64,000 nucleotides of DNA from contig NZ_JAQYWQ010000007.1 in the NCBI RefSeq assembly GCF_029379315.1, positions 56,332 through 120,331 on the forward strand, read 5' to 3'. Every line of letters starts with the position of its first letter. The stretch's first letter is position 1. Below, piece by piece: positions 27,081-35,701 of the stretch. The notes beneath the pieces are model-generated. The model had not been told where the DNA came from, made no database searches, and was given only the letters and a program-made list of their open reading frames with translations. A program made the position numbers and the translations under genes. Source of the DNA: Nostoc sp. S13. GTDB lineage: Bacteria; Cyanobacteriota; Cyanobacteriia; Cyanobacteriales; Nostocaceae.

Positions 27081-28256
27081 ATGATGCAATTAATCAAACA
27101 ACTACTACGGCGAACTCCTCTAGGATGGCTGCAACTGAATCATGAAAAAAGCCGTCTCTTGGTAGCATTGTCAGGTATTGCCTTTGCTGATCTTCTCATG
27201 TTCATGCAGCTAGGCTTTCAGACTGCGCTGTATGACAGTAACACTAGACTGCATCGCAGTTTGCAAGCAGACATTGTTTTAACCAGTCCCCAAGCCCGTA
27301 ACTTGCCAAGCTTGTCTACATTTTCTCGTCGGCGACTTTACCAAGCAATGGATATACCAGGGGTGAAGTCGGCCCAACCAATGTATTTCAACAACACAAT
27401 CTGGAAAAATCCCCAAACACACCGTGAGACTGGGGTGTTAGTTATCGGGTTCAACCCAGACAAGCCAGCCTTTGACTTACCGGATGTTAACCAGCAATTG
27501 CAAGCGATTAAGCTGCCAGGCGCTGTCTTATTCGATCGTGGTGCTAGAGGAGATTATCAAAAAGCGATCGCTCAAATTGACCAAGGTAAAACTCTAACTA
27601 CCGAAATAGAACGGCACACAATTACCATTAGTGGCTTATTCCAAATCGGGGCTTCCTTTGGCTCTGATGGTAATCTAATTACCAGCGATGAAAACTTTTT
27701 ACGGCTATTTTCTGGGCGACAGTCTAGCAGTGTCAGTCTAGGTTTGATTCTTCTTAAACCAGGCTATGACCCAAAAAAGGTAGCAGCAACATTGAAAGCT
27801 TACCTCAGAGATGATGTCAGAGTATTAACCCATGCCGAATTTATTGAATTTGAGAACAACTTCTGGAGAAAAAACTCCCCAATTGGATTTATTTTCAGCC
27901 TGGGTGTATCGATGGGCTTTGTGGTGGGCGTGATTATCGTCTATCAAGTCCTTTCCACAGATGTTAATGCCCACGTTCGGGAATACGCCACCTTCAAAGC
28001 AATGGGATATCGCAATTACTACCTGCTAGGTGTGGTGCTTGAAGAATCCTTGATATTGGCAGCACTGGGCTTCTTCCCCGGATTGGGAGCGTCCTTAGCA
28101 CTTTACCAACTGACTCGCACAGCCACAAATTTACCCATGTACATGACTGCGATTCGAGCATTGCAGGTATTAGTGCTGACTATAATTATGTGTGCAATTT
28201 CCGGTGCGATCGCCACCCGCAAACTCCAAGCCACCGATCCTGCTGATATGTTTTAA
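27081..28256 (+). CDS. devC: DevC-type ABC exporter permease
   Basis: 391-residue inner-membrane permease of the FtsX/MacB-like fold. It has an N-terminal transmembrane segment (about 25-48, LLVALSGIAFADLLMFMQLG), a large periplasmic domain (about 50-270), then three transmembrane segments (about 278-300, 325-350, 360-382). The VREYATFKAMGY sequence before the last helices is typical of DevC. It stands between devB and devA, so the whole exporter is encoded in one unit. Start at the ATG at 27081; a second ATG follows immediately. Confidence 0.92.
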   Translation: MMQLIKQLLRRTPLGWLQLNHEKSRLLVALSGIAFADLLMFMQLGFQTALYDSNTRLHRSLQADIVLTSPQARNLPSLSTFSRRRLYQAMDIPGVKSAQPMYFNNTIWKNPQTHRETGVLVIGFNPDKPAFDLPDVNQQLQAIKLPGAVLFDRGARGDYQKAIAQIDQGKTLTTEIERHTITISGLFQIGASFGSDGNLITSDENFLRLFSGRQSSSVSLGLILLKPGYDPKKVAATLKAYLRDDVRVLTHAEFIEFENNFWRKNSPIGFIFSLGVSMGFVVGVIIVYQVLSTDVNAHVREYATFKAMGYRNYYLLGVVLEESLILAALGFFPGLGASLALYQLTRTATNLPMYMTAIRALQVLVLTIIMCAISGAIATRKLQATDPADMF

Positions 28257-28261
28257 ATTTG

Positions 28262-28315
28262 TCATTTGTCATTGGTCATTAGCAAAGGACAAAGGACAAA
28301 TGACCAATGACGAGC
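28262..28315. repeat. Inverted heptamer repeats between devC and devA
   Basis: GTCATTTGTCATTGGTCATT faces GGACAAATGACCAATGAC, forming a stem about 13-17 bases long with a short loop. As it lies inside the operon, it could form an mRNA hairpin between devC and devA and tune devA expression; that is inferred. Confidence 0.8.
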
Positions 28316-28337
28316 ATCACGAGTAATCGATCTATTT

Positions 28338-29036
28338 ATGACTAGTCAATCCATCATCTCCATCCAGAATCTCGACCACCATTTTGGTCACGGCTCACTG
28401 CGTAAGCAAATTTTATGTAATATCAACTTGGAGATTAACGCCGGTGAAATTATTATTATGACTGGGCCTTCTGGTTCTGGAAAGACTACCTTGCTCACCT
28501 TAGTCGGTGGGTTGCGTTCTACCCAATCTGGTAGTTTGCGGGTGTTGGGACGAGAACTTTGTGGTGCTAGTGCTGAAAAACTAGTGCAGTCGCGACGCCA
28601 TAACGGTTATATTTTCCAAGCACATAACTTGCATGGTAGTTTGACGGCACTCCAAAACGTCAAAATGGCTTTAGAATTGCACAAACATCTTGGGTTAAAA
28701 AAGATGCGAGCTAGGTCAGCCCAGATGTTAGAGCAGGTAGGATTAGGAAATCATTTGCATTACTATCCTGATAAACTGTCTGGAGGACAAAAACAAAGAG
28801 TCGCGATCGCTCGCGCCTTAGTCAGTCAGCCTCAAATAATCCTAGCGGATGAACCCACCGCCGCCCTTGACAGTCAATCGGGACGAGATGTAGTCAATCT
28901 GATCCAAAAACTGGCAAAAGAACAAGGTTGTACCATCTTGATGGTTACTCATGACAACCGCATCCTAGACATTGCCGATCGCATCGTTCACATGGAAGAT
29001 GGTAAACTCAAGTCAAAAGTAATACTATCAGTCTAA
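28338..29036 (+). CDS. devA: DevA-type ABC exporter ATPase
   Basis: 232-residue ATP-binding subunit that drives the DevBC exporter. Walker A is GPSGSGKTT (about 44-52), the signature LSGGQKQRVAIARAL is about 150 residues in, Walker B is ILADEP with the catalytic Glu, and the H-loop His is in MVTHD. It is closest in style to the LolD/MacB branch, as expected for DevA. Third gene of the exporter operon, 81 bases after devC. Confidence 0.93.
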   Translation: MTSQSIISIQNLDHHFGHGSLRKQILCNINLEINAGEIIIMTGPSGSGKTTLLTLVGGLRSTQSGSLRVLGRELCGASAEKLVQSRRHNGYIFQAHNLHGSLTALQNVKMALELHKHLGLKKMRARSAQMLEQVGLGNHLHYYPDKLSGGQKQRVAIARALVSQPQIILADEPTAALDSQSGRDVVNLIQKLAKEQGCTILMVTHDNRILDIADRIVHMEDGKLKSKVILSV

Positions 29037-29086
29037 AGTTCCTCAGATATTCCATAATTCAGAGTTAATTTTTGACACTCTGCGAG

Positions 29087-29220
29087 CTAAAGGTGCGGAG
29101 ATTCTACATTCATAGACTCGCCGTTAGACAGCAGGTTTGCACCAACTGCCCTCTTAGCAAATCTCCTGTAGGTAAATTCCGGTATGCCCTACCGTACTCA
29201 GTCCTAATCTCAATTCGCGG
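29087..29220 (-). pseudogene. Remnant of an IS200/IS605-type TnpB C-terminus
   Basis: On the minus strand, the frame ending at TAG (29087-29089) reads GANLLSNGESMNVESPHL. This resembles the conserved C-terminal end (NxESPHL) of TnpB proteins of IS200/IS605-type elements in cyanobacteria. Just upstream, another frame reads LRLGLSTVGHTGIY, the preceding TnpB stretch. A frameshift therefore separates them, and the rest of the gene is gone. No IS ends were found. Confidence 0.6.
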
Positions 29221-29773
29221 AGCATCTCCTTAGTGCAGCCTCTCTTGTCTACGAAACCCTCCGCGTAGCTTGCTTCCCTAAAGGGGTACACTAGGAGCAA
29301 ATTTTAAGATATTTACATTATTTAATATAATTTAATTTATCTTCGCCGACTTCCTGACATAGTTTAGGTGATTTCCCTATAGCAATTTCAACCTAACAAT
29401 GTGATATTAGTGTCCAGTTGAAAAACTGTCCAGTTGATTCCAAGATTTCCTTCAAGTATTCTTATGTAATGGCTGTAACCACAACGAGTTTCCTTTGTTG
29501 CCTAACAAGTGACACCTATGGCAAGCCACGAGAGCATTTTTGCTATCAATCTAGTTAAATTTTATGCTCATTGTCAATGTCATATACCTTGGTTATTTAG
29601 ACTTAAGACCAATTCACTAAAATTACAGATAAAATCATTCACCTTCCAATCAATAAGCACTTGGAGAATTTCCTAACATTTATGGTTTTCAACAACATCT
29701 GCTTCAAACAGGAAACACTGGTGATAATAAGCTAGTCTATTTTCTAACACAAGCAAGGTTTTTTTGTAGTTCT
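29221..29773. other. Non-coding stretch upstream of the M23 peptidase gene
   Basis: About 550 bases with no gene. The first 70 bases (around 29235-29290, CTCTTGTCTACGAAACCC and CCGCGTAGCTTGCTTCCC) belong to the dispersed palindromic repeat family. The remainder is AT-rich and should hold the promoter of the next gene; no element could be named. Confidence 0.5.
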
Positions 29774-30709
29774 ATGATTACTGAGAATAGCGCTAGTAGT
29801 TCAAACAAAAAGTTGCTCGGTTTTAATGTCAAAAGTTTGACAACCAATCGCCATGCAATAAATGTGTTAAAGGGAATATTTGCTGTTCTCCCTGTCACTT
29901 TCGCATTGCCTGTAAATGCTTTGCAAGTAAAGGTAACTCCAACTAATCCTAAATTAGGGGATACACTATCGGTAGAGGTTAATTTAAATAATTCCGAAAA
30001 TAGTACAAATCCAACAGTCGCTAGTGGTAATAATACATACCCAGCGTTTGAAATGGCGCCCAATCAGTATCGGGCTTTTGTTCCCACAACTCCACTAGAA
30101 AAAGCTGGAACTAGAACACTCCGGGTCGCGGGAGATGGTCAGGTGCAAAACTTGGCAGTGAATGTGCTTAATCGCAAGTTCCCCGTACAACACATTACTT
30201 TGCCACCTGGCAAAGCCGGAGTGGATGCCACAGAGTTTGAACTTAAGCGTGTGGCAGCTTTTAAGGCGTTACAAACACCAAAAAAGTATTGGAATGGAGT
30301 ATTCCTGAAGCCAAATGCCGGACGGATCAGTACAAACTATGGTGTACGTCGCTACTATAATGGTACATTTGCAAATGACTACTATCATCGTGGTCTTGAC
30401 TACGCAGGTGCTGCCGGTTCACCGGTAATTGCCCCAGCTGCTGGGCGAGTTGCTTTGGTAGGTAGGGTATCCCAAGGGTTTCGGGTACACGGTAACGTAG
30501 TTGGCATTGACCACGGTCAAGGAGTAACCAGTATTTTCATGCACCTGAGTCGTATTAACGTTAAAGAAGGTGATTTTGTGAAAGCTGGTCAATTAATTGG
30601 CGCAGTAGGTTCAACAGGTGCTGCCACCGGCCCGCATTTACACTGGGGTCTGTATGTCAACGGACAATCTGTTGATCCAACACCTTGGCGAACTAAAGTC
30701 GTTAACTAG
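29774..30709 (+). CDS. M23 (LytM-type) peptidase
   Basis: 311-residue secreted or periplasmic peptidoglycan endopeptidase. A hydrophobic signal-like segment covers about 28-50 and ends around PVNALQ. An immunoglobulin-like N-terminal domain (about 50-135) precedes the M23 domain (about 185-300). Zinc ligands are visible in YYHRGLDYAG (His and Asp of HxxxD) and GPHLHWGL (HxH). The catalytic motifs are complete, so it should be active. It is followed by the ComFB-type gene on the same strand, 107 bases later. Confidence 0.9.
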   Translation: MITENSASSSNKKLLGFNVKSLTTNRHAINVLKGIFAVLPVTFALPVNALQVKVTPTNPKLGDTLSVEVNLNNSENSTNPTVASGNNTYPAFEMAPNQYRAFVPTTPLEKAGTRTLRVAGDGQVQNLAVNVLNRKFPVQHITLPPGKAGVDATEFELKRVAAFKALQTPKKYWNGVFLKPNAGRISTNYGVRRYYNGTFANDYYHRGLDYAGAAGSPVIAPAAGRVALVGRVSQGFRVHGNVVGIDHGQGVTSIFMHLSRINVKEGDFVKAGQLIGAVGSTGAATGPHLHWGLYVNGQSVDPTPWRTKVVN

Positions 30710-30816
30710 TAGAGCCGAAATTGATTGTCTCTGTGCATAATTTGTATTTTTTTTTGCTGAGAATTAGACAAAATTAATTGGATTGATACCGTCCCTACCT
30801 TGCTTGGCTAAAATAA

Positions 30817-31371
30817 ATGATGATAAGTGTTATGAGTATCGAAAAAATTGTAGAACAAGCTCTCCAGGATGGTTATTTGACACCAGCAATGGAAGCAGAA
30901 GTCGGTAGAATCTGTGATAATGCCTCGGAACTGTCAATTGAAGAGTATATGGCGCTGGATCGGCTGATGGGTGCGCTATTGACTGGTGAGGTAGTGGCGG
31001 TGCCTCGCAAACAATTCATTAACGTCATGGAAGAATTGGTACTGACGGAAGCGATCGCACGAGTCGCAGAAATTGAAGCCACCAGCGAAAGTTCTCTTGA
31101 TGTCGGGGATATTGCTGCTTACGCTCTCAATCGGCTACCACCTTTGTATGCTACTACAGAAGAAGGTGCTCACTTCCAGCGCCAAACGGCTCAGGCACAA
31201 CTGCAAGAATTAATTTCTCAGCAAGTAAGTGAGGCGATTAACCGTTACCTCGATCAACCCAACTTCTTCCCAGAACGGCAAGCTTTAGGCAAAAACACTG
31301 GCAATGAAGTTGTACGCCAAGTTAGTGCTTTACTCCAGACATACGCACCTAACTTCGAGCAAAAATTATAA
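30817..31371 (+). CDS. comFB: ComFB-family c-di-GMP receptor (CdgR-like)
   Basis: 184 residues with a ComFB domain in the C-terminal half (about 85-175), containing YALNRLPPLYATTEEG and FQRQTAQAQLQELISQQV, the signature of late-competence ComFB proteins. Cyanobacterial members are reported c-di-GMP receptors; in Anabaena, CdgR controls cell size. As I recall, the Anabaena gene also lies close to sigG, as here. The start may be the ATG at 30817 or the in-frame ATG at 30832. It probably acts in the cytoplasm as a second-messenger effector. Its target is not evident from sequence. Confidence 0.85.
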   Translation: MMISVMSIEKIVEQALQDGYLTPAMEAEVGRICDNASELSIEEYMALDRLMGALLTGEVVAVPRKQFINVMEELVLTEAIARVAEIEATSESSLDVGDIAAYALNRLPPLYATTEEGAHFQRQTAQAQLQELISQQVSEAINRYLDQPNFFPERQALGKNTGNEVVRQVSALLQTYAPNFEQKL

Positions 31372-31378
31372 TTTTAAT

Positions 31379-31438
31379 AGTCATTAGTCATTGGTCATTT
31401 ATTTTAGACGAAGCACAAAGGACTAATGACTAATGACT
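31379..31438. terminator. Inverted heptamer repeat between convergent genes
   Basis: AGTCATTAGTCATTGGTC (31379-31396) pairs with GACTAATGACTAATGACT (31421-31438) at 17 of 18 positions around a 24-base loop. It separates the convergent comFB and L,D-transpeptidase genes and could end transcription in both directions, but there is no clean T-run. It belongs to the TCATTAG heptamer repeat family. Confidence 0.5.
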
Positions 31439-31445
31439 CTATAAA

Positions 31446-32408
31446 TTAATTACGTACTACCACTGTTGTCCCTAAACTCACTTGCTCATACAACAATCGG
31501 ACATCAGAATTACGCATTCTTAAGCAGCCGTGGGATACAGCCGTTCCTACCAGGTCAACATCTGGCGTGCCATGAAAGCCAATTTCATTCCGTCCATCTG
31601 ACCAAAAACCAATCCATCTGTCTCCCAAAGGACTATCCGTACCAGCTTGAAATATTTTGCCCGTAATCGGGTGACGCCAGATTGGATAGTGTCGCATATG
31701 GATCACCTGGAAAGAACCTGTGGGCGTTTCCCAACCTTTCTTACCGACAGCAATCGGGTAGCTGGCTATCACCTCATCTCCTGCGTATACATAGGTGCGG
31801 CGATCGCTTAAAACAACTACTACTTGCGTCTTGGTATCTGCCAGCCTACTAGATGGTACTTGTTGGGCTGAAGCCTGAGACCATAGAGTTTTTGGCCAAC
31901 TATCCGCAACGGGATTTTGACTTTGTGCTTGCGCCACCAGGCGCGTCTTAGTTGGTAGTTCGCTTGCTTTAGTTAGATTATTCTTAATGATTTGGGGCTG
32001 AGGTAGAGGTTTAATACCAAAAGACCTGAGTGTAGAAGCCCTCCGAGTAGTTGCTTTGGCTATATTCTTCTTAATTATTTTCGACTTAGTTTGAGGCTTA
32101 ATAGCAGAGTACTTTGGTGTAAACGCCTTCTGGGCAGTTGAGTCTTGGGTAACTTCACTAGGAAGCACAGATCCACCCAGCGCAATTTCCCCTAAACTCA
32201 CTTGGGAAAGATTCTTGTAGACTCCCTCTGGGCGGTTTCCCTTGGGATTGGTTAGGGTGGAGTCTCGCCGCATCGAAGTAGATGCAGACTGCTCAGACTG
32301 TCGTTCCGCCGTAGTAATGCGCCAATGGACAGCTAAAGATAAAAATGCTGTACCAAAACAGAGCAACATTATCATCCGCCCTAGAGATTCGTTTCTTACC
32401 ATTGCCAT
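31446..32408 (-). CDS. L,D-transpeptidase (YkuD family)
   Basis: 320-residue periplasmic enzyme forming L,D cross-links in peptidoglycan or attaching proteins to it. An N-terminal transmembrane/signal segment (about 10-27, MIMLLCFGTAFLSLAV) precedes a low-complexity linker with Lys- and Ser-rich repeats (about 100-160). The YkuD domain (about 195-320) ends with the active-site HGTPDVDLVG and SHGCLRM, where the Cys is the nucleophile. The start could be the ATG at 32408 or 32402. It neighbours an M23 peptidase and an ECF sigma factor, a cell-envelope context. Confidence 0.92.
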   Translation of the reverse strand: MAMVRNESLGRMIMLLCFGTAFLSLAVHWRITTAERQSEQSASTSMRRDSTLTNPKGNRPEGVYKNLSQVSLGEIALGGSVLPSEVTQDSTAQKAFTPKYSAIKPQTKSKIIKKNIAKATTRRASTLRSFGIKPLPQPQIIKNNLTKASELPTKTRLVAQAQSQNPVADSWPKTLWSQASAQQVPSSRLADTKTQVVVVLSDRRTYVYAGDEVIASYPIAVGKKGWETPTGSFQVIHMRHYPIWRHPITGKIFQAGTDSPLGDRWIGFWSDGRNEIGFHGTPDVDLVGTAVSHGCLRMRNSDVRLLYEQVSLGTTVVVRN

Positions 32409-33182
32409 CGCCTATTGTTTATCCCTGACATATCCAGCCGAGCAATTGGATGCGTTGATCATCCGATTATCAAAAATTTATCAATACTTATCATTTCCGA
32501 TATAAATTTGCCAACACCTCTGGGCAAACGTAAGACTATGCAAATTGTCCCAGCAGCAAAACTCCAAGAGTTCTGGTGGTTGTAAGTTAATACTTAGACT
32601 TTCTGGTGGAACCTTTGAAATATAGCAATCAATGATTAATGGTGTCGGTGGGAGAAAAACCATGTTTGAAAAACTATTGCTAGCAGTCACAATTACATTT
32701 TCCCTCAGTTTCTTTTTTTAAGTTCGCGTACCAGAGCAAAAGAACTCTGGTGCTACCTACAGGTCACAAGTAGAACAATCAGCAACTATTCTGGTGACAA
32801 AATCAAAAAAATAAATCACCCTTATCGTAACTACAGCAACCCAACTTCCAGAAATTATTACCTGAATTTTAAAGGTATCAAGAAGCTAGAATTACAAAAT
32901 TTTGATTTTCATCCTTATAACCAGATTTAATTATTTTTATCAAGCGTATATACCCAGTTGTTAAAAGTACCAAAATGTGCATATAACTGCGTCTTTGTTA
33001 GTTGATGGGTACAAAGGCAACTATGCGAACAGTATAAGGAAAAAATCGCTCTCGTTATTGCTATAAATGTATCCAAAATTGTATGGCTCAGTGTTCCAGT
33101 CATAAATCCGTCACCTTAGCATGGAACTTCTGTCCCATTAGCAGGTCTAATAGATAGGGATGATTTAGAGCCAGTACGATCT
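32409..33182. other. Long gap between the transpeptidase and sigG
   Basis: 774 bases between divergent genes, presumably with both promoters. One tiny possible gene is listed separately (32661-32720). No RNA gene or repeat family was recognised. Confidence 0.4.
32661..32720 (+). CDS. Possible 19-residue membrane peptide
   Basis: MFEKLLLAVTITFSLSFFF, a single hydrophobic helix, starts at an ATG preceded by GGTGGGAGA, a plausible ribosome-binding site. It ends in a T-run, so a longer original gene could have been cut by slippage there. There is no similarity evidence; it is listed because the ribosome-binding site and helix fit a small membrane protein. Confidence 0.25.
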
Positions 33183-33839
33183 ATGAGTCAGTCGATTACT
33201 GTATCCTGGTCAACCATTGATGCAAAGTATCCAGAAGCATCAGTGCAAGTTGACAAACTCCCTAACCACGATTTAATTTTGCGCTGTCAAGCGGGACTGC
33301 GACCAGATCGTGTTGCGTTTGCAGAACTATTACGCCGCTATCAAAGTCAAGTTGATAGAGTTCTATACCACCTGGCTCCAGATTGGGCTGACAGAGCCGA
33401 TTTGGCTCAAGAAGTTTGGATTCGAGTGTATCGGAATATTAACCGATTACAAGATCCTGCTAAATTTCGGGGCTGGTTAAGCCGTATTGCCACCAACTTG
33501 TTTTACGACGAGTTGCGGAAACGCAAGCGGGTTATGAGTCCTTTGTCACTGGATGCCCCCCGCTCGGTAGAGGACGGCGAAATGGATTGGGAAATCGCCG
33601 GCGATACCCCAGGTCCTGAGGAAGAACTGACAACTAGAGAATTTTACGAGCAACTGCGGGAAGCGATCGCGGATTTGCCAGAAGTCTTTCGTACTACTAT
33701 TGTCCTTAGAGAAATCGAAGGCTTGGCATACGAAGAAATTGCCGAAATCACTGGAGTTTCCTTAGGAACTGTCAAGTCAAGAATAGCCAGAGCGAGAACG
33801 AGGCTGCAAGCTCACTTGCAGACTTATCTAGACTCCTAA
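33183..33839 (+). CDS. sigG: ECF (group 4) RNA polymerase sigma factor, SigG type
   Basis: 218-residue extracytoplasmic-function sigma factor. Region 2 (about 40-110) includes YQSQVDRVLYHL, DLAQEVWIRVYRNI and FRGWLSRIATN. Region 4 (about 150-210) has LPEVFRTTIVLREIEGLAYEEIAE followed by the helix-turn-helix VSLGTVKSRIARARTRL (shown in parts). It is followed 157 bases later by an anti-sigma factor with one membrane helix, the arrangement expected for envelope-stress control. The SigG name rests on length, motif style and the neighbouring ComFB gene; other group 4 factors are possible. Confidence 0.9.
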   Translation: MSQSITVSWSTIDAKYPEASVQVDKLPNHDLILRCQAGLRPDRVAFAELLRRYQSQVDRVLYHLAPDWADRADLAQEVWIRVYRNINRLQDPAKFRGWLSRIATNLFYDELRKRKRVMSPLSLDAPRSVEDGEMDWEIAGDTPGPEEELTTREFYEQLREAIADLPEVFRTTIVLREIEGLAYEEIAEITGVSLGTVKSRIARARTRLQAHLQTYLDS

Positions 33840-33996
33840 TTTACAGTATCTTGCCTCTGCCCAACGACAGAATTTAAGCATTGATTAAGAATTACACCAA
33901 AGATGTAGATCGCTTCTCCCGTTAGGAGGAAAATTGGCTAATTTTTCCAAATTTCCCGCCCCATTTACCGGTATATGAATTGGTAATAATGTTAAG

Positions 33997-34611
33997 ATGA
34001 CTACTGATTCTCAGTTTTACGACCGTTCACCTTTGCAACTTCGTCAAGATTTGCCAGATGGAATGGGCAAGCATACCAATGAATCAACGGGTCTTATGGA
34101 TATGGTGAAGCGCGATCGCTTCGAGTTATTGAGTGCTTACCTCGATGGTGAAGTCACGGCTATAGAACGCAGGCAAGTAGAAGAATGGTTGGCAAATGAT
34201 GCCTCAGTTCAATGCTTGTATGCCCGACTGTTAAAGCTGCGCCAAGGCTTGCGGACTCTCCCAGTGCCAACAGCCCAACAGTCACCAGAAGCAACAGTTC
34301 AGCAAGTATTGAAACGTTTGCGCCGCCGTTCCCGTTTCAACTGGATGGTGGGAGTTGCAGCAGTCGCTGCTTGTGCGATCGGTGCAATATCTGGCTTAGT
34401 ATCTGGTGGTTCGAGGACGGCGCAACTGGCACAACGACCACAAATAGAACCGATACAAACATACTCAGCGTCTATGGTTCCCCCTTCCCCGCTGATGGTC
34501 GGACTAAATAACCCGGTAATTGAAATTCCGAAAGCAGCAGTAGCCTCTCCAGAAAATTTAATCTATCAGGTAGAGCCGCAACGGCACGACTCCAAACAGG
34601 ACATAAACTAA
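33997..34611 (+). CDS. Membrane anti-sigma factor of the upstream SigG
   Basis: 204 residues. The N-terminal cytoplasmic domain (about 35-100, FELLSAYLDGEVTAIERRQV and VEEWLANDASVQCLY) has the helical anti-sigma fold of the zf-HC2/RsgI type but without the usual zinc-binding His/Cys set. One transmembrane helix (about 112-134, MVGVAAVAACAIGAISGLVS) is followed by a periplasmic tail of about 70 residues rich in Pro and Gln. It presumably holds the sigma factor inactive until an envelope signal releases it. The position directly after sigG supports this. Confidence 0.85.
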   Translation: MTTDSQFYDRSPLQLRQDLPDGMGKHTNESTGLMDMVKRDRFELLSAYLDGEVTAIERRQVEEWLANDASVQCLYARLLKLRQGLRTLPVPTAQQSPEATVQQVLKRLRRRSRFNWMVGVAAVAACAIGAISGLVSGGSRTAQLAQRPQIEPIQTYSASMVPPSPLMVGLNNPVIEIPKAAVASPENLIYQVEPQRHDSKQDIN

Positions 34612-34649
34612 TCCTAAAGTTCACAGATTATAACTGTACTTTGGGATTA
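34609..34649 (+). terminator. Hairpin overlapping the anti-sigma stop codon
   Basis: TAATCCTAAAGT (34609-34620) pairs with ACTTTGGGATTA (34638-34649) with one G-U pair, and the loop side adds ACAG/CTGT pairing. It starts at the stop codon and probably ends the sigG transcript, although no T-run follows. The remaining bases to 34756 show nothing else. Confidence 0.5.
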
Positions 34650-34756
34650 AACCACAGCCTTTGTACCAGTCGTCAGCTTGGAGCAAAACTAAATAGTCCA
34701 ATATTTTATATAGTCGAAGTTAACAGCGAATTTTGACAACGCTAGCTATTTTACGA

Positions 34757-34891
34757 CTATCTGAGGAGGCGAAAAGATATAAAGCTTTAAAACGCGATTT
34801 TGCGGCAAGTTTTTGGAGCGATCGCGAGGCTTATACTAATGGTAAAAATGACTATATCCGGGCTGTAATGTCAAAAGCACGGTGCAGTTGA
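34757..34891 (+). pseudogene. Remnant of a GrpB-family (UPF0157) C-terminus
   Basis: One open frame of 45 codons reads LSEEAKRYKALKRDFAASFW, then DREAYTNGKNDYIRAVMSKA, ending at TGA 34889-34891. This is the pattern of the C-terminal end of GrpB/UPF0157 nucleotidyltransferase-like proteins (YxxLKxxLA...DxxAYxxxKxxF). No N-terminal part or start codon is present, so it is a fragment. Family identification is by eye. Confidence 0.5.
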
Positions 34892-35033
34892 GATATCGTA
34901 GTTTTTTGTTGCAAATTCATTTTAACACTAGGTGTCAATTCTCCATCACGCATAGTAGGATCAAAAATAATTACTTTGTTATTATTTATTGGCATATTCC
35001 GAGATCAAGCGATCGCTTAGATCAAATGCAATT

Positions 35034-35340
35034 TTAAGGAATATCCTCACTTAAGAAAACTGTCTCTAAATCCCGATAACCACTGACAATACGTGCAACT
35101 TCCACACCGCCATCAATGGGAGGATAAAATACTAAGTAATCTGCTACTAGCAAACTCCGTAAACCGTTGCCAAAATTATCGCAACTTTACCCCATATTAG
35201 GAAAATCAGCCAACACTTTACACTGCTGTATAATTTTTTTTGTTGAGTCTTCGAGCCGCACCAGGATTAAAGCGGTTAATATAGCTGGTAATTTATTTCA
35301 AATCTAATCTAGCTGAAGGCGCTAAAATACACCTACTCAT
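35034..35340 (-). pseudogene. Dead ParE/RelE-type toxin gene
   Basis: Reading leftwards from the ATG at 35340: MSRCILAPSARLDLK, stop, ITSYINRFNPGAARRL. Then comes a frame change near an A-run, followed by IIQQCKVLADFPNMG, another stop, NFGNGLRSLLVADYLVFYPP and VEVARIVSGYRDLETVF, ending at 35034. This is the complete length of a ParE/RelE-type toxin (about 100 codons) with two nonsense codons and one frameshift. The start overlaps the antitoxin stop by one base (TAATG), as in functional toxin-antitoxin pairs. Confidence 0.85.
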
Positions 35341-35645
35341 TATTTAGCAGCCTCAGCTTGTTGCATTTGAGCTTCAGCGCGTCGAATGTCTTCCTCTATT
35401 TCTGCAAATACCTCATCACCATCAACTACTTCACCACGTTCGAGTTCTTCAATACCTTCTTAGATTTTAGCTTTCAATTCTGCTAGACGTTGTTCTTGAA
35501 GGCGTTGGCGTAGCCCGCCGCAGGCATCGCGTTCATCTAGCAATCTTAATGCTTCACCCATCACCTCACTAACTGAGTGGTATCGACCACTATTAAGCTT
35601 ATCCTTAACCAACTGCTCTAGTTCTGGAGTTAAAGATATATTCAC
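35340..35645 (-). pseudogene. Interrupted ParD-type antitoxin gene
   Basis: Starts at a GTG (35645) with GAGGTAATA just upstream. NISLTPELEQLVKDKLNSGR, YHSVSEVMGEALRLLDER is the ParD ribbon-helix-helix domain. An in-frame TAA (35460-35462) interrupts it after ELKAKI, and the same frame continues EGIEELERGEVVDGDEVF and IRRAEAQMQQAEAAK to 35340. A single C-to-T change (CAA to TAA) would explain the stop. Residues ACGGLRQR come from an inserted dispersed repeat (AGCCCGCCGCAGGCATC, also at 57232). A 61-residue truncated DNA-binding protein may still be made. Confidence 0.85.
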
Positions 35646-35701
35646 AACTATTACCTCATTCCATTTATTCTATATGCTAACTGAAAGAGGTTGGAGCAAG
35701 G

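Noticed and set aside
32481..32690. Minus-strand frame of 69 residues in the sigG gap
   Set aside because: No ribosome-binding site, odd composition and no family resemblance.
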